Shown: piece after piece, positions 35,151 through 43,852 of the stretch | Numbering within the stretch: the stretch's first letter is position 1 | How the letters are laid out: the number at the start of each line of letters is the position of its first letter | Assembly: GCA_934169745.1 (NCBI GenBank) | Contig: CAKPOE010000005.1 | Location: 1-64,000, forward strand | Direction of reading: 5' to 3' | Length of the DNA stretch: 64,000 nucleotides | Source: an uncultured Clostridia bacterium | Lineage (GTDB): Bacteria; Bacillota; Clostridia; TANB77; UBA1234 | The notes under the pieces: model-generated | Seen by the model: the letters and a program-made list of their open reading frames with translations, nothing else | Databases searched by the model: none | What the model was told of the DNA's origin: nothing | Translations under genes and position numbers: made by a program

Positions 35151-35645
35151 CTACATATTTTGATACTTTTTCAAAAACCATGCCTCAATAGGTCTTTTCC
35201 AACTAGTATACCAATGCTCTTTTTCACTAATTGGATCAACATACACAGAAATCATATTCATCATATTTGCACCAATAACATCTGTAAACAACTGGTCTCC
35301 AACCATCGCAGTATGCTCTGGCACTATTTTAAATTCATTTATAGCTTTGATAAAACCTTTTTTGAAAGGTTTTCTTGCCGAATGAATGTACCTTATATTA
35401 AGCTTGTCAGCCACAGTACTTACTTTATCTACTTTGTTAGTATTAGATAAAATGTACACTTTAAATCCCTTTGACTTTGCTGTTTCCACCCACATAGCAA
35501 TTGAATCTTTGAGTTCTCTATACATATTTATAAGCGTATTATCTAAGTCTAATAAAATGAACTCAACTCCCATTTCCTTAAGTTTTTCAAATGAGATTTC
35601 TGCCACTCCACTAAAGCATAAGTCTGGTTTCAAAAAATCACGCAC
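35151..35645 (-). CDS. yqeG: YqeG-type HAD phosphatase (subfamily IIIA)
   Basis: A 164-residue phosphatase with LLDLDNTLINM (nucleophile Asp), ILSNTN (Thr/Ser motif), ARKPFKKG (Lys) and MVGDQLFTDVIGAN (acidic motif), the pattern of YqeG. Family substrate is unknown, though it resembles mitochondrial PGP phosphatase PTPMT-like GEP4. It appears to be the first gene of the leftward operon; no strong promoter was identified in 35646-35700. Confidence 0.9.
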   Translation of the reverse strand: MRDFLKPDLCFSGVAEISFEKLKEMGVEFILLDLDNTLINMYRELKDSIAMWVETAKSKGFKVYILSNTNKVDKVSTVADKLNIRYIHSARKPFKKGFIKAINEFKIVPEHTAMVGDQLFTDVIGANMMNMISVYVDPISEKEHWYTSWKRPIEAWFLKKYQNM

Positions 35646-35771
35646 ACAGTTCCCTCCTAATTATGTTCTCTTACAAATATATCAATATACGTATTAAAAG
35701 TCAAGAATTTGGTTACGCAAAAAGTAGTTACTACGAAACAAGACATTTCATTTGAAAATGTGTATAAATCC

Positions 35772-35799
35772 TTGTTTTTTTGTTTTGTTATGGTATAAT
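35772..35799 (+). promoter_or_regulatory. Promoter of the zinc-ribbon gene
   Basis: TTGTTT (35772-35777), 16-nt spacer, TATAAT (35794-35799) with extended TGG. Confidence 0.65.
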
Positions 35800-35840
35800 A
35801 TATCCATACTAATACCATTCTATGTTTAGGGGGTAATTTT

Positions 35841-36104
35841 ATGGAAATTAGAAAATGTTCAAATTGTGGAGCTTTTACAACTTCTGAGTCTTCTCTTTGT
35901 AACGTTTGTGCAAAGGCTCTTAATTATGACAAAACTATTTTAAAAGGCTATTTTGAGGAGAATGCTTGCTTTGATTCTATTAAAACAGTTTCAAGTGCTA
36001 CCGGTGTTTCACCATCTGTAGTACAAAGCTATATGATTGAAAATAACTATATTGATGCACCAACTAATGCTACTGATGATTATTATACGAATTTACCGTA
36101 TTAG
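35841..36104 (+). CDS. Small zinc-ribbon protein with helix-turn-helix-like C terminus
   Basis: An 87-residue protein. The N terminus holds CSNCGAF and LCNVCAKAL, a CxxC-CxxC zinc ribbon; the C-terminal half (FDSIKTVSSATGVSPSVVQSYMIEN) reads as a helix-turn-helix. The layout resembles flagellar-region proteins of the YvyF type, but no flagellar gene is near, so this is only a structural likeness. Its own promoter is present and a hairpin terminator follows. Confidence 0.65.
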   Translation: MEIRKCSNCGAFTTSESSLCNVCAKALNYDKTILKGYFEENACFDSIKTVSSATGVSPSVVQSYMIENNYIDAPTNATDDYYTNLPY

Positions 36105-36117
36105 AATGATATTTTTG

Positions 36118-36145
36118 GAGCGGTGTTTATCCGCTCTTATTTTTT
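36118..36145 (+). terminator. Terminator or attenuator upstream of tyrS
   Basis: GAGCGG pairs with CCGCTC around a 7-nt loop, followed by TTATTTTTT. It ends one base before the tyrS ribosome site AAGGAG. Confidence 0.65.
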
Positions 36146-36159
36146 AAGGAGTGAATTTT

Positions 36160-37362
36160 ATGAGAAATGTTTATGATATATTAGAAGAAAGAGGTTACAT
36201 TGAACAAGTGACTCATGATGGATTAAGAGAATGGTTTGATAAAGAAAAAGTTTCTTTCTACATCGGATTTGATCCAACTGCTGACAGTTTACATATAGGT
36301 CACTTTGTTTCAGCCATGGTTGCCTCTCATATGCAAAAAGCAGGTCACAAACCTATCATCTTAATTGGTGGTGGCACAGGTATGATTGGTGATCCTTCTG
36401 GCAGAAGTGATTTACGTACAATGATGACTAGAGAAACTGTTGAACATAATGTTGAATGTTTTAAAAAACAACTTTCTAAGTTTGTTAGCTTTGAAGGCGA
36501 AAATGCAGCAATAATTGTTAATAACGCTGATTGGCTACTAAACTTAAATTACATAGAATTTTTAAGAGAAATTGGGGTTTACTTTTCTGTTAACAAAATG
36601 CTTACAGCTGACTGCTATAAAAGAAGAATGGAAACAGGTCTTACGTTCTTTGAATTTAACTACATGTTAATGCAAGCTTACGACTTTTTAGTTCTATATA
36701 AAAAGTATAACTGCAGTCTTGAAATTGGTGGAAACGATCAATGGTCAAACATACTTGCAGGTGCTGATTTGATTCGTAGAAAAGAACAAGCCACTGCATT
36801 TGGAATGACATTTAAACTACTTTTAACATCAGAAGGTACAAAAATGGGTAAAACGGCGAAAGGTGCTCTATGGCTAGATCCTAACAAGACTTCACCTTAT
36901 GAATTTTATCAATACTTTAGAAATGTCGCAGATGCTGATGTGAAAAATACAATGTGCTTATTAACATACTTACCTATCGAAAAAATCAATGAACTTTGTG
37001 ATGTTGAAGGTGAAAAAATTAACGAAGCAAAAAAGGTGTTAGCTTTTGAAATAACGAAAATCGTTCACGGCGAAGAAGAAGCTATGAAAGCTCAATCAGC
37101 TGCTGAAGCTCTATTTGGTGGTAGCGGTGACATTGATAGTATGCCTTCAACAAAGATTGATTCTCTTCCTATTTCTATCACAGACTTGTTAGTTCAAACT
37201 AAACTTGCACCTTCTAAGGGTCAAGCAAGAACTCTTATTGAGCAAGGTGGTATTGCAATAAACGATGAAAAAATTACAGATACAAATTATATGATAAATG
37301 ATATTGATGACTATATTGTAATTAAAAAAGGAAAGAAAACATTTCATAAAGTTGAAAAATAA
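36160..37362 (+). CDS. tyrS: Tyrosyl-tRNA synthetase
   Basis: A 400-residue class I synthetase. The HIGH motif is in DSLHIGHFVSAMVASHM, the KMSKS equivalent is KMGKTAKGALWLD, and a C-terminal S4 RNA-binding domain (about 340-400, KGQARTLIEQGGIAIN) is complete. The start at 36160 has AAGGAG 8 nt upstream. No T-box leader is visible; only 55 nt separate it from the previous gene, and these contain a terminator-like hairpin. Confidence 0.95.
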   Translation: MRNVYDILEERGYIEQVTHDGLREWFDKEKVSFYIGFDPTADSLHIGHFVSAMVASHMQKAGHKPIILIGGGTGMIGDPSGRSDLRTMMTRETVEHNVECFKKQLSKFVSFEGENAAIIVNNADWLLNLNYIEFLREIGVYFSVNKMLTADCYKRRMETGLTFFEFNYMLMQAYDFLVLYKKYNCSLEIGGNDQWSNILAGADLIRRKEQATAFGMTFKLLLTSEGTKMGKTAKGALWLDPNKTSPYEFYQYFRNVADADVKNTMCLLTYLPIEKINELCDVEGEKINEAKKVLAFEITKIVHGEEEAMKAQSAAEALFGGSGDIDSMPSTKIDSLPISITDLLVQTKLAPSKGQARTLIEQGGIAINDEKITDTNYMINDIDDYIVIKKGKKTFHKVEK

Positions 37363-37377
37363 GAAATAACAATGCGT

Positions 37378-37407
37378 TAAGGGGTCACTATTCAGTGACC
37401 CCCTTAC
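37378..37407. terminator. Terminator of tyrS (bidirectional)
   Basis: TTAAGGGGTCACT pairs with AGTGACCCCcTTA around ATTC. It separates convergent genes. Confidence 0.75.
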
Positions 37408-37438
37408 AATATCTGTTTGTAATTTGCAATAATACTCT

Positions 37439-38098
37439 TTATAACAAAGTTGCACCATTTATATTTAATTCAAACCATATCCCTAAATAATGCGCTGCCC
37501 TTTTACTAAGCAACATTCTATCCAAAAATATTTCAAAATATTTAATTACAGGACAAATATTTGTATCTATTTTTAATTTCAAAATCACTTTGTTATTCTC
37601 TTTATCAACTACCAAATCAGATTCCTCTACTGCATAATTTACTCTATCGTGTATATCAAATCTTGATTGATTTGCATTTCTGACTCTTGAGCGATGTACA
37701 TCTGATTTATCAGCAAGTATTAAAGCCGCTGATATTGGACTAACAGCATTTCCTGTTTTTTCATCATGATTTCCTATTGCCATCATTATTTCTGCTGCTT
37801 CATGCATATCCATGCCTCTTTGTTTTAATATCTCATAAGCAAGTATTGCTCCTGTATGTGCATGGTCTTCCCTATTTATTGCATTACCTATATCATGCAT
37901 ATATCCCGCAATTTCCGCTAATTCTACTTCTCTTTCGGAATAGCCAAACTCCTTTAATATTTTTCCTGCTAATGTTGAAACTATTCCAATATGTCTTAAT
38001 CCATGTTCTGTATATCCTAATTCAATAAGTTGTCTCTCTGCTGTGTTTATCAAAGTTTTTATTTCTTCATCTTTTTTTAAATCTTCTAACTTTATCAT
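37439..38098 (-). CDS. HD-domain phosphohydrolase
   Basis: A 219-residue protein. The HD motif is GYMHDIGNAINREDHAHTGA, preceded by a His in HGLRHIGIVSTLA and followed by IGNHDEK and ILADKSDVHRSRVR, giving a full metal-dependent HD site. It probably cleaves a nucleotide or phosphate ester; the substrate is unknown. The C-terminal 70 residues form a separate domain. The start at 38098 has AAGGAG about 7 nt upstream; a longer reading frame has no ribosome site. Confidence 0.8.
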   Translation of the reverse strand: MIKLEDLKKDEEIKTLINTAERQLIELGYTEHGLRHIGIVSTLAGKILKEFGYSEREVELAEIAGYMHDIGNAINREDHAHTGAILAYEILKQRGMDMHEAAEIMMAIGNHDEKTGNAVSPISAALILADKSDVHRSRVRNANQSRFDIHDRVNYAVEESDLVVDKENNKVILKLKIDTNICPVIKYFEIFLDRMLLSKRAAHYLGIWFELNINGATLL

Positions 38099-38163
38099 TC
38101 TTCTTCTCCTTATCGTCTTTGCGGGGCACGCTATGCTCCGATACAATTTTTCATAATCTATTT

Positions 38164-38535
38164 CTACATATTTACACCTATTATTCCACCTATCATACCA
38201 ATTATTCCGCATAAAATTATTGTTGTTATTGAATAACCAGACAATCCAAAACCTGTTATAAAAATACTACTTAATATGTATAATACCAAAACATAACTCA
38301 TTCCAATCAATGCACCATTTCTTAAACCATTTTCTTTTATCTTTTTTACTGACAAGAAGCTAGAAATAAGAATACTTAGCATACTTATAATCAATACGCC
38401 TGTTTCCATAAAACTCTCCGGAACATTCGTATAGGTAAGCAATATTGCAAATATCATTATTAAAATCAAAGTTATAACATAAGCAATTGCAACAGATTTA
38501 ATAATTCTAAAAAGATTACTTTTTTTATTTTCCAT
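38164..38535 (-). CDS. TIGR04086 family membrane protein
   Basis: A 123-residue protein with four membrane helices and a glycine-rich end (IILCGIIGMIGGIIGVNM), matching the TIGR04086 (DUF3792) family found in spore formers, function unknown. Ribosome site GGAGGGG just upstream. Confidence 0.75.
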   Translation of the reverse strand: MENKKSNLFRIIKSVAIAYVITLILIMIFAILLTYTNVPESFMETGVLIISMLSILISSFLSVKKIKENGLRNGALIGMSYVLVLYILSSIFITGFGLSGYSITTIILCGIIGMIGGIIGVNM

Positions 38536-38587
38536 AATAATATCCCCTCCTTAAATAATATATACTATTTAAAGAGAGGATTTATAA

Positions 38588-39445
38588 CTATAAAATATAC
38601 TCTTCTATTATTTGTGCCACCCCATCATCATCATTAGATGGAGCAACAATTTTAGCAATTTCTCTAGCAGCAGGAGAACCATTTTTCATAGCCACACCAA
38701 GTCCTGCATTTTTAATCATTGGTATGTCATTTATGTTGTCACCTATTGCAATTACCTCTTCTTTACTTATCCCAAGCTCTTTTATCAAATACTCAATTGC
38801 AGTCCATTTATTTGTATCTTTTACAGCAATATCTGCATAGCTATACTCTATAGTTTTTTCTTCTGTACCGAACACTATTTTTTTTGTTGAAATATGAGGT
38901 ATTGCCGTTACATCTATTGTTTGTATCTTACTTAATTTATTAACAATTGAATTATATATTGATCTGTCTTCATCACATATCATAATCTTTGTAAAGTTGT
39001 CGTTTAAACTTTCAATATATTCTCTTCCTGCCAAATGAGTGGCTATTCTTGCATTTGGATTATAATTTTGCTTATAAAAAAACAGAGCCATATGTTTCAA
39101 ATCTTTTACAATTAATTCTTTATCTGTGTATATCATATAGTATATATTATTTGCTATACACAAGTCCAAAATTTCTAAAACTGTATCTTTTGGAATATAT
39201 CTTTTGTATATTGTTTCATTCTTCTGCAAATCAAAAATTGAAGCTCCATTTTCTGATATTAAAAATTTATCAGCTCCTATCTCTCTGCAAAAGTTCTGAA
39301 TAACTGTTGTCATTCTTCCTGAAGTTAAAACGATATAAACTCCTTTGCTACTTGCCTCTTTTAAAGCATCCATATTTCTTGCTGTTAATTCGCTTTTTGA
39401 ATTTAGCAAAGTTCCATCTATATCAATTGCTACAAATTTATACAT
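38588..39445 (-). CDS. Cof-type HAD-IIB hydrolase
   Basis: A 285-residue sugar-phosphatase-like protein. HAD motifs: VAIDIDGTLLNS (nucleophile), VLTSGRM, the Lys in DTNKWTAIEYL, and VIAIGDNINDIPMIKNAGLGVAMKNG. A type IIB cap lies between. Such enzymes dephosphorylate sugar phosphates or flavin precursors. ATG at 39445 is chosen; a GTG two codons earlier is possible. Confidence 0.9.
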   Translation of the reverse strand: MYKFVAIDIDGTLLNSKSELTARNMDALKEASSKGVYIVLTSGRMTTVIQNFCREIGADKFLISENGASIFDLQKNETIYKRYIPKDTVLEILDLCIANNIYYMIYTDKELIVKDLKHMALFFYKQNYNPNARIATHLAGREYIESLNDNFTKIMICDEDRSIYNSIVNKLSKIQTIDVTAIPHISTKKIVFGTEEKTIEYSYADIAVKDTNKWTAIEYLIKELGISKEEVIAIGDNINDIPMIKNAGLGVAMKNGSPAAREIAKIVAPSNDDDGVAQIIEEYIL

Positions 39446-39458
39446 AAACACCTCTTCA

Positions 39459-41030
39459 TTAGTCCATTACTAAAGCATATGTATTTTGTGAAATGTATCT
39501 ATCTAGCACAGCTGCCATTTCAGCTCTTGTTATTTCACCATTAGGTTTGAATGTTCCATCTGGATAACCAGTAATCAAACCGTTAGCATACGACTTTAAT
39601 ATACTTGATTTAAATCTATTTCCATCTACATCACTAAAAACATTTTCGCCTGCACTTTTTTTCAAAAAGGCATCCATAAGTGCAACAGCTTCTGCTCTTG
39701 TTATTGCTTTATTCATATTTATTGAAGACCCAAAAACACCAGCTAGATTGTAATATCCTGCACTAACCATATCCGATGGTGTAATTGCTTGGTAACATCT
39801 CATCAAAAAGTCATAATCATCCTTAGACCAATGGGTTTGATCATAATCCATGTGATAATATATCAATCCCTCATTTGTACTTGACTGATTCATATACTTT
39901 AATGTTCTTGAAAGCATACAAATAAATTCAATTCTTGATATATTTCTCTCTGGGCCATATTCATTTTCACTATATCCATTTACTACACCTATTTTGTACA
40001 AGTCCTCAATATTCTTCTTAGCCCATTCATACTCTACTGTAATGTCATCAAAAGTCATTTCTGAATTTTCGTCATTAACAACTTTTATAGACTCGTCATA
40101 TGAAATTTCTGTAACATATTGCATTGTCCTATTTGCCTTCTCATAATTGTATATACCTGTTGGAATATACTCTGGTAATTCCAACTTGCAGAAAGCATTA
40201 ACATATGCAACTCTCTCACTTCCAACCATATAAATAATAGTAGGCTCTACTGGAAGCCAGCCATAATCATCCAAATATATCTCAGCCCAAGCATGATTAA
40301 TAACATCATACTCTGTATGATATTCTCCATTTTCATCTTCAACATCTTTTTTATCTATCTTATATCCCTCAACAACACGTGATGGAATATTTACAGCTCT
40401 ACACAAAGCTACATACAATGATGCAAATTCTTCACATACACCTCTTTTGTTTTCTAATGCAGATATTGCACCCTTATTAGCATAATTTGACGATGTATCA
40501 TATTGAAGTTCGGTATTAACAAACTCAAATATAGCCAAAGCTTTTTTGTAATCACTAGAAATATCTTCTGTCAATTCTCTAGCCTTTGCAACTATCTTAG
40601 AATTATCTGATTCTATTCTCTCTTGTGGTTCAACAAACATTTCGATATCTTCTGTAACAGTTGCATTTGAACGTACAGAAATATCAGGACTAACCGTTCC
40701 TGGAACAACATCTCTTTCAATAATAACTTTTAATTCAGCTTCTGGCTTCATCCCTTCTAATGAGTAATATGCATATTTATTTCCAAAATCATCCTCTTTT
40801 ATTTCATCCGGATTTGGTGTGACTTTAATTGAAATATCTTTTTGGTATTCAGTAAAGTTAAAACTACCTAAATATATTTCTGCAAATCCAGCAGTCAATT
40901 CATATTTCTTTTGATTCTTAAACACAATTTCTCTTCTTACTATATACTCCGTATCTTCAGCAAATACAAAACTTGAAAATGCAACTAAAAATAAAGCTAT
41001 AAATAAAAATATTTTGTTTATCCTTTTCAT
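39459..41030 (-). CDS. Secreted transglutaminase-like protein with three SLH domains
   Basis: A 523-residue surface protein. Signal peptide (1-24, ending VFA), a beta-rich N-terminal domain (about 25-135), a transglutaminase-like domain (about 150-260) with Cys in NKRGVCEEFASLY and His in VINHAWAEIYL, and three SLH motifs (about 345-520, such as GYPDGTFKPNGEITRAEMAA). The third catalytic position, usually Asp in WxxVDPT, is Glu here (WLPVEPT). It may process or crosslink wall polymers or proteins. Ribosome site GGGAGG 7 nt upstream. Confidence 0.88.
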   Translation of the reverse strand: MKRINKIFLFIALFLVAFSSFVFAEDTEYIVRREIVFKNQKKYELTAGFAEIYLGSFNFTEYQKDISIKVTPNPDEIKEDDFGNKYAYYSLEGMKPEAELKVIIERDVVPGTVSPDISVRSNATVTEDIEMFVEPQERIESDNSKIVAKARELTEDISSDYKKALAIFEFVNTELQYDTSSNYANKGAISALENKRGVCEEFASLYVALCRAVNIPSRVVEGYKIDKKDVEDENGEYHTEYDVINHAWAEIYLDDYGWLPVEPTIIYMVGSERVAYVNAFCKLELPEYIPTGIYNYEKANRTMQYVTEISYDESIKVVNDENSEMTFDDITVEYEWAKKNIEDLYKIGVVNGYSENEYGPERNISRIEFICMLSRTLKYMNQSSTNEGLIYYHMDYDQTHWSKDDYDFLMRCYQAITPSDMVSAGYYNLAGVFGSSINMNKAITRAEAVALMDAFLKKSAGENVFSDVDGNRFKSSILKSYANGLITGYPDGTFKPNGEITRAEMAAVLDRYISQNTYALVMD

Positions 41031-41148
41031 TAGTAATCCTCCCAAATATTATTACTTATATTGTATCTTTAAAATTTTATAAAATCAATACATAAAAGAA
41101 ATTTTATCAAGAAAGCAGAAGTCTTATAATTTTCCCAACAAAAAGAAA

Positions 41149-41178
41149 ACTACCCCCACTGTACACAGTGGGGGTAGT
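41149..41178 (-). terminator. Terminator of the first Pro/Thr-rich repeat gene
   Basis: ACTACCCCCACTGT pairs with ACAGTGGGGGTAGT around AC; leftward it is followed by TTTCTTTTTG. Confidence 0.88.
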
Positions 41179-41188
41179 AAAGTTGTTT

Positions 41189-42289
41189 TTAGATATCCCA
41201 ATCTGTTTCGCTGCTATCTTCTCCACCAATAGAAGGTTCAGCAACATCATCGCCGCCAATGGTAGGAAGAGCAACTTCATCAGAAATACTAGGAGCAGCA
41301 GTAGCAGAATCCTCGGTAGGCATATCCATATCCGGAATTCGCGGAGTAGCAACCACCTCAGGGGGCATAGTAGCATCAGGAATTCGCGGAGTAGCAACTA
41401 CCTCAGGAGGCATAGTAGCATCAGGAATTCGCGGAGTAGCAATCACCTCAGGAGGCATAGTAGCATCGGGGATTCGCGGAGTAGCAGTAGGTTCTTCGGT
41501 AGGCTTCTCAGTGGGCTTCTCGGTAGGCTTCTCGGTGGGCTTCTCGGTGGGTTTATTAGTAGGCTTAGCAGTAGGTTTGGAATTACCACCATTGGAAGCC
41601 TTACCAACAACTACCAGACGATAGTTATTTTCACCAGCCAGTTTTACAAACTTGATATTCGTCAAGTTATAAATGCCAGCGGCCGTACCCTTCGTAGCAA
41701 AACCCTCGCGAGCGTTGATACGATAAAGACGACCAGCTTCATCGAAGAAAGATTTCACAACCTTTTCCTCGCGCTGACCAGCATTGAGACGCATGTAAGC
41801 ATCATCTTCACGATTGAAAATCTCACCAACAATACCCTTATCATTGCTCAGCAGCTCAACTCCATTCCAAACATCAATTACGACTTCCTCGTAATCAACC
41901 TTGGAAAGATCTTCGGCAAGAATCATCATCTGACGCAGGTTACCCTGAGTATCAGTTACAATGGTTTTCCGAGAGATCTCAGAAGAAGAAACCAACTCCT
42001 TAACAGGAGCCTTAGTAACTTCTACTTTCGTAGAAGCTCCAACAACCGTCGGAGCGGTAGTAACAGGAGACATAGCCAGGTTAAACCCGCTAACATTCTC
42101 CTTAACAGGAGTTTTGGTGTTCTCAGCTTCAGGAGTAGGAGTGACTGTGACGTACACAATCCTCACCTCAGGGGTGGGCTGCTCATTTTTAGCCGACGCC
42201 GTATTGTTACCATTAATAGCAACAGCAGCAATCACAACAGCGATGAGAACCAGCACAACCAGAATGGCAATACGAACTTTCCTAGACAT
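41189..42289 (-). CDS. Membrane-anchored protein with unrecognised domain and Pro/Thr-rich repeats
   Basis: A 366-residue protein. A signal anchor (about 6-27) precedes a Pro/Thr-rich linker, a folded domain (about 95-215) that ends in GENNYRLVVVG and shares VDYEEV..WNGVELLSNDKGIVG with the product of 43853-45007, then EKPT repeats and three 15-residue repeats (ATPRIPDATMPPEVV) encoded as 45-bp DNA repeats at about 41335-41470. The acidic C terminus ends SSETDWDI; no sortase motif is seen. It is markedly GC-richer than the neighbours. The start at 42289 has AAGGAAGG 6 nt upstream. Confidence 0.75.
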   Translation of the reverse strand: MSRKVRIAILVVLVLIAVVIAAVAINGNNTASAKNEQPTPEVRIVYVTVTPTPEAENTKTPVKENVSGFNLAMSPVTTAPTVVGASTKVEVTKAPVKELVSSSEISRKTIVTDTQGNLRQMMILAEDLSKVDYEEVVIDVWNGVELLSNDKGIVGEIFNREDDAYMRLNAGQREEKVVKSFFDEAGRLYRINAREGFATKGTAAGIYNLTNIKFVKLAGENNYRLVVVGKASNGGNSKPTAKPTNKPTEKPTEKPTEKPTEKPTEEPTATPRIPDATMPPEVIATPRIPDATMPPEVVATPRIPDATMPPEVVATPRIPDMDMPTEDSATAAPSISDEVALPTIGGDDVAEPSIGGEDSSETDWDI

Positions 42290-42421
42290 AGATGTCCTTC
42301 CTTTCTGGGGCAATGCCCCAATTGAATTGAGGCCAAAGGCCCAGTGATTATGCAACTTTATATTAAACGTCCATTAGACGGAATTTCCATCCAATTTGAC
42401 TGTTGATTAAGTTATAATTAT

Positions 42422-42450
42422 ATTATAGCACTCATTATGTTAATTTGCAA
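42422..42450 (-). promoter_or_regulatory. Promoter of the first Pro/Thr-rich repeat gene
   Basis: Leftward TTGCAA (42445-42450), 17-nt spacer, TATAAT (42422-42427). A leader of about 125 nt follows with GC-rich hairpins (GGCC-AAA-GGCC near 42331 and TGGGGC-AAT-GCCCCA at 42306-42320). Confidence 0.7.
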
Positions 42451-42483
42451 CATTTGAACCATAAATTTTGCCAAGAAAGTACA

Positions 42484-42525
42484 AAAAAGGTCATGTGAGA
42501 AATAATTTCCCACATGACCTTTTTT
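42484..42525 (-). terminator. Terminator of the Ig-like protein gene
   Basis: AAAAAGGTCATGTG pairs with CACATGACCTTTTT; T runs lie on both sides, so it also works rightward. It touches the stop codon region at 42528. Confidence 0.85.
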
Positions 42526-42527
42526 AT

Positions 42528-43598
42528 TCACTTTTCGATTTCTACCTCGTACACATTCACGCCAATCCTTCTAAACATCTGACTGGTGTGATTGTTAACA
42601 ATTGCTTGAATTTGTAGCTGATGCTTGGTACCAGCCTCTTCTTCTGGGATCTTTATGATTGCATCCGTTTGCCCAATTTCAAACAGGTTTATTTCTCCCG
42701 CATCCCAGTAATAGGCAATTTGCACTCCTTCAGGACTCGGGGCATCCACGTGCACAGCAATTTCCTCTCCGACCGACAGCTTCAGCACTTCATTGATCGG
42801 CAATTCTTCATTTTCTTTAGTTACATTCATGATGGTTTCTTCACCATCTCGCATAACTTGAAAATGAATCGCGACAATGTTGGAATTGCCTACCAGATTT
42901 TTTTCCGTGTCATTAATCACAGCTTCAATCTGGAGCGTATGAAGTGTGCCTCCATCAAATTCGGGTATCTCAATTGTGCCAGTGGTAGCATTTTCACACA
43001 AAACGTTGAGATTTTTGCTACCATCCCAGGTGTAATATACCTTCAAGTTACTAGTGCTAGGCGTATCAAGAAGAACGTCAATTTTTCTGTTAGCAGCCAT
43101 ATTCATAGTAACCCATTCCAGATCATCAGAAGCAAGCAAATGGCCATTCCTATATGCTTTCAACTCTATGATCTCATTAGTAGCCATGTCGTCCACATAC
43201 TTAAGAATGAATTTTTGCCATCCAGTTTTGGTAATGGTATTGGGTTTTCCATTATCCAAGGCCGTAACGGATTCAATGTAAAGCTTTTTGGTTGTTCCTG
43301 GTTTTCCATAAGGAATCGTTATATCAAATTCCTCTTCCTTTTGAGTATTTATGTCTGTTTCTATTTTATTTTCCACAAAATAGAAACCAGACTTATAAAT
43401 CTCATACTTAGATATTGCCTTTACGTGAATTTTTTCACCAGACTTCACGTAAACAACTTGGTTTGGCTCCAGCTTTTCGTCACCATAGCGAACATCAAGT
43501 TCCACCAGACACTTCTCTTCTTCTGCCACTGCAGAAAGAGTTGCACACATAGTAAGTACGAGCACCATTGCCATGAGCAAACCAAAGAACCGCTTCAT
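42528..43598 (-). CDS. Secreted protein with three Ig-like repeats
   Basis: A 356-residue exported protein (signal peptide 1-25, ending VAEE). Three beta-sandwich-like repeats follow. The second has YYTWDGSKNLN and GTLHTLQIEAVIND, the third has AYYWDAGEINL and GTKHQLQIQAIVNN. The same repeat occurs in the SLH proteins at 45150-47423 and 47647-49521, in places nearly word for word (VGNSNIVAIHF against VGNSNVVALYV). Unlike them it has no SLH or other anchor, so it may be released or bind its paralogs. GC content is raised. The start has AAGGAGG 8 nt upstream. Confidence 0.75.
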   Translation of the reverse strand: MKRFFGLLMAMVLVLTMCATLSAVAEEEKCLVELDVRYGDEKLEPNQVVYVKSGEKIHVKAISKYEIYKSGFYFVENKIETDINTQKEEEFDITIPYGKPGTTKKLYIESVTALDNGKPNTITKTGWQKFILKYVDDMATNEIIELKAYRNGHLLASDDLEWVTMNMAANRKIDVLLDTPSTSNLKVYYTWDGSKNLNVLCENATTGTIEIPEFDGGTLHTLQIEAVINDTEKNLVGNSNIVAIHFQVMRDGEETIMNVTKENEELPINEVLKLSVGEEIAVHVDAPSPEGVQIAYYWDAGEINLFEIGQTDAIIKIPEEEAGTKHQLQIQAIVNNHTSQMFRRIGVNVYEVEIEK

Positions 43599-43730
43599 AC
43601 AAGCATCCTCCTTCATTATTGAATGGTAGATTTGAAAACCAGACTTGTTCACTCATCAGACAATCATTTTACACCACTCTCCTACTTAAAACTTTCTAAA
43701 TAGGTTATAGCCACATTTTTAACTATGTGA

Positions 43731-43759
43731 AGTTTATCATCTTTTCCATTATTTGTCAA
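43731..43759 (-). promoter_or_regulatory. Promoter of the Ig-like protein gene
   Basis: Leftward TTGACA (43754-43759), 17-nt spacer, TAAACT (43731-43736). The leader is about 125 nt; nothing else is recognised in it. Confidence 0.65.
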
Positions 43760-43811
43760 CATTTTCCGCCAATAAATTCTATTTTTGTATAATACTTTTA
43801 CATGACATAAA

Positions 43812-43843
43812 AAATAGCAGATTGAATTCTCAATCTGCTATTT
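43812..43843 (-). terminator. Terminator of the second Pro/Thr-rich repeat gene
   Basis: AAATAGCAGATTGA pairs with TCAATCTGCTATTT around ATTC; leftward T run follows (TTTTTTATG). Confidence 0.85.
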
Positions 43844-43852
43844 GAGAGAACT

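Noticed and set aside
35800..36160. T-box riboswitch for tyrS
   Set aside because: No specifier stem or TGGNACCGCG-like box is present and the upstream stretch codes for a small protein.
41168..42325. 385-codon plus-strand ORF rich in Arg and Ser
   Set aside because: It is antisense to the Pro/Thr-repeat gene, open only because of the repeats; it has no ribosome site and an unlikely composition.
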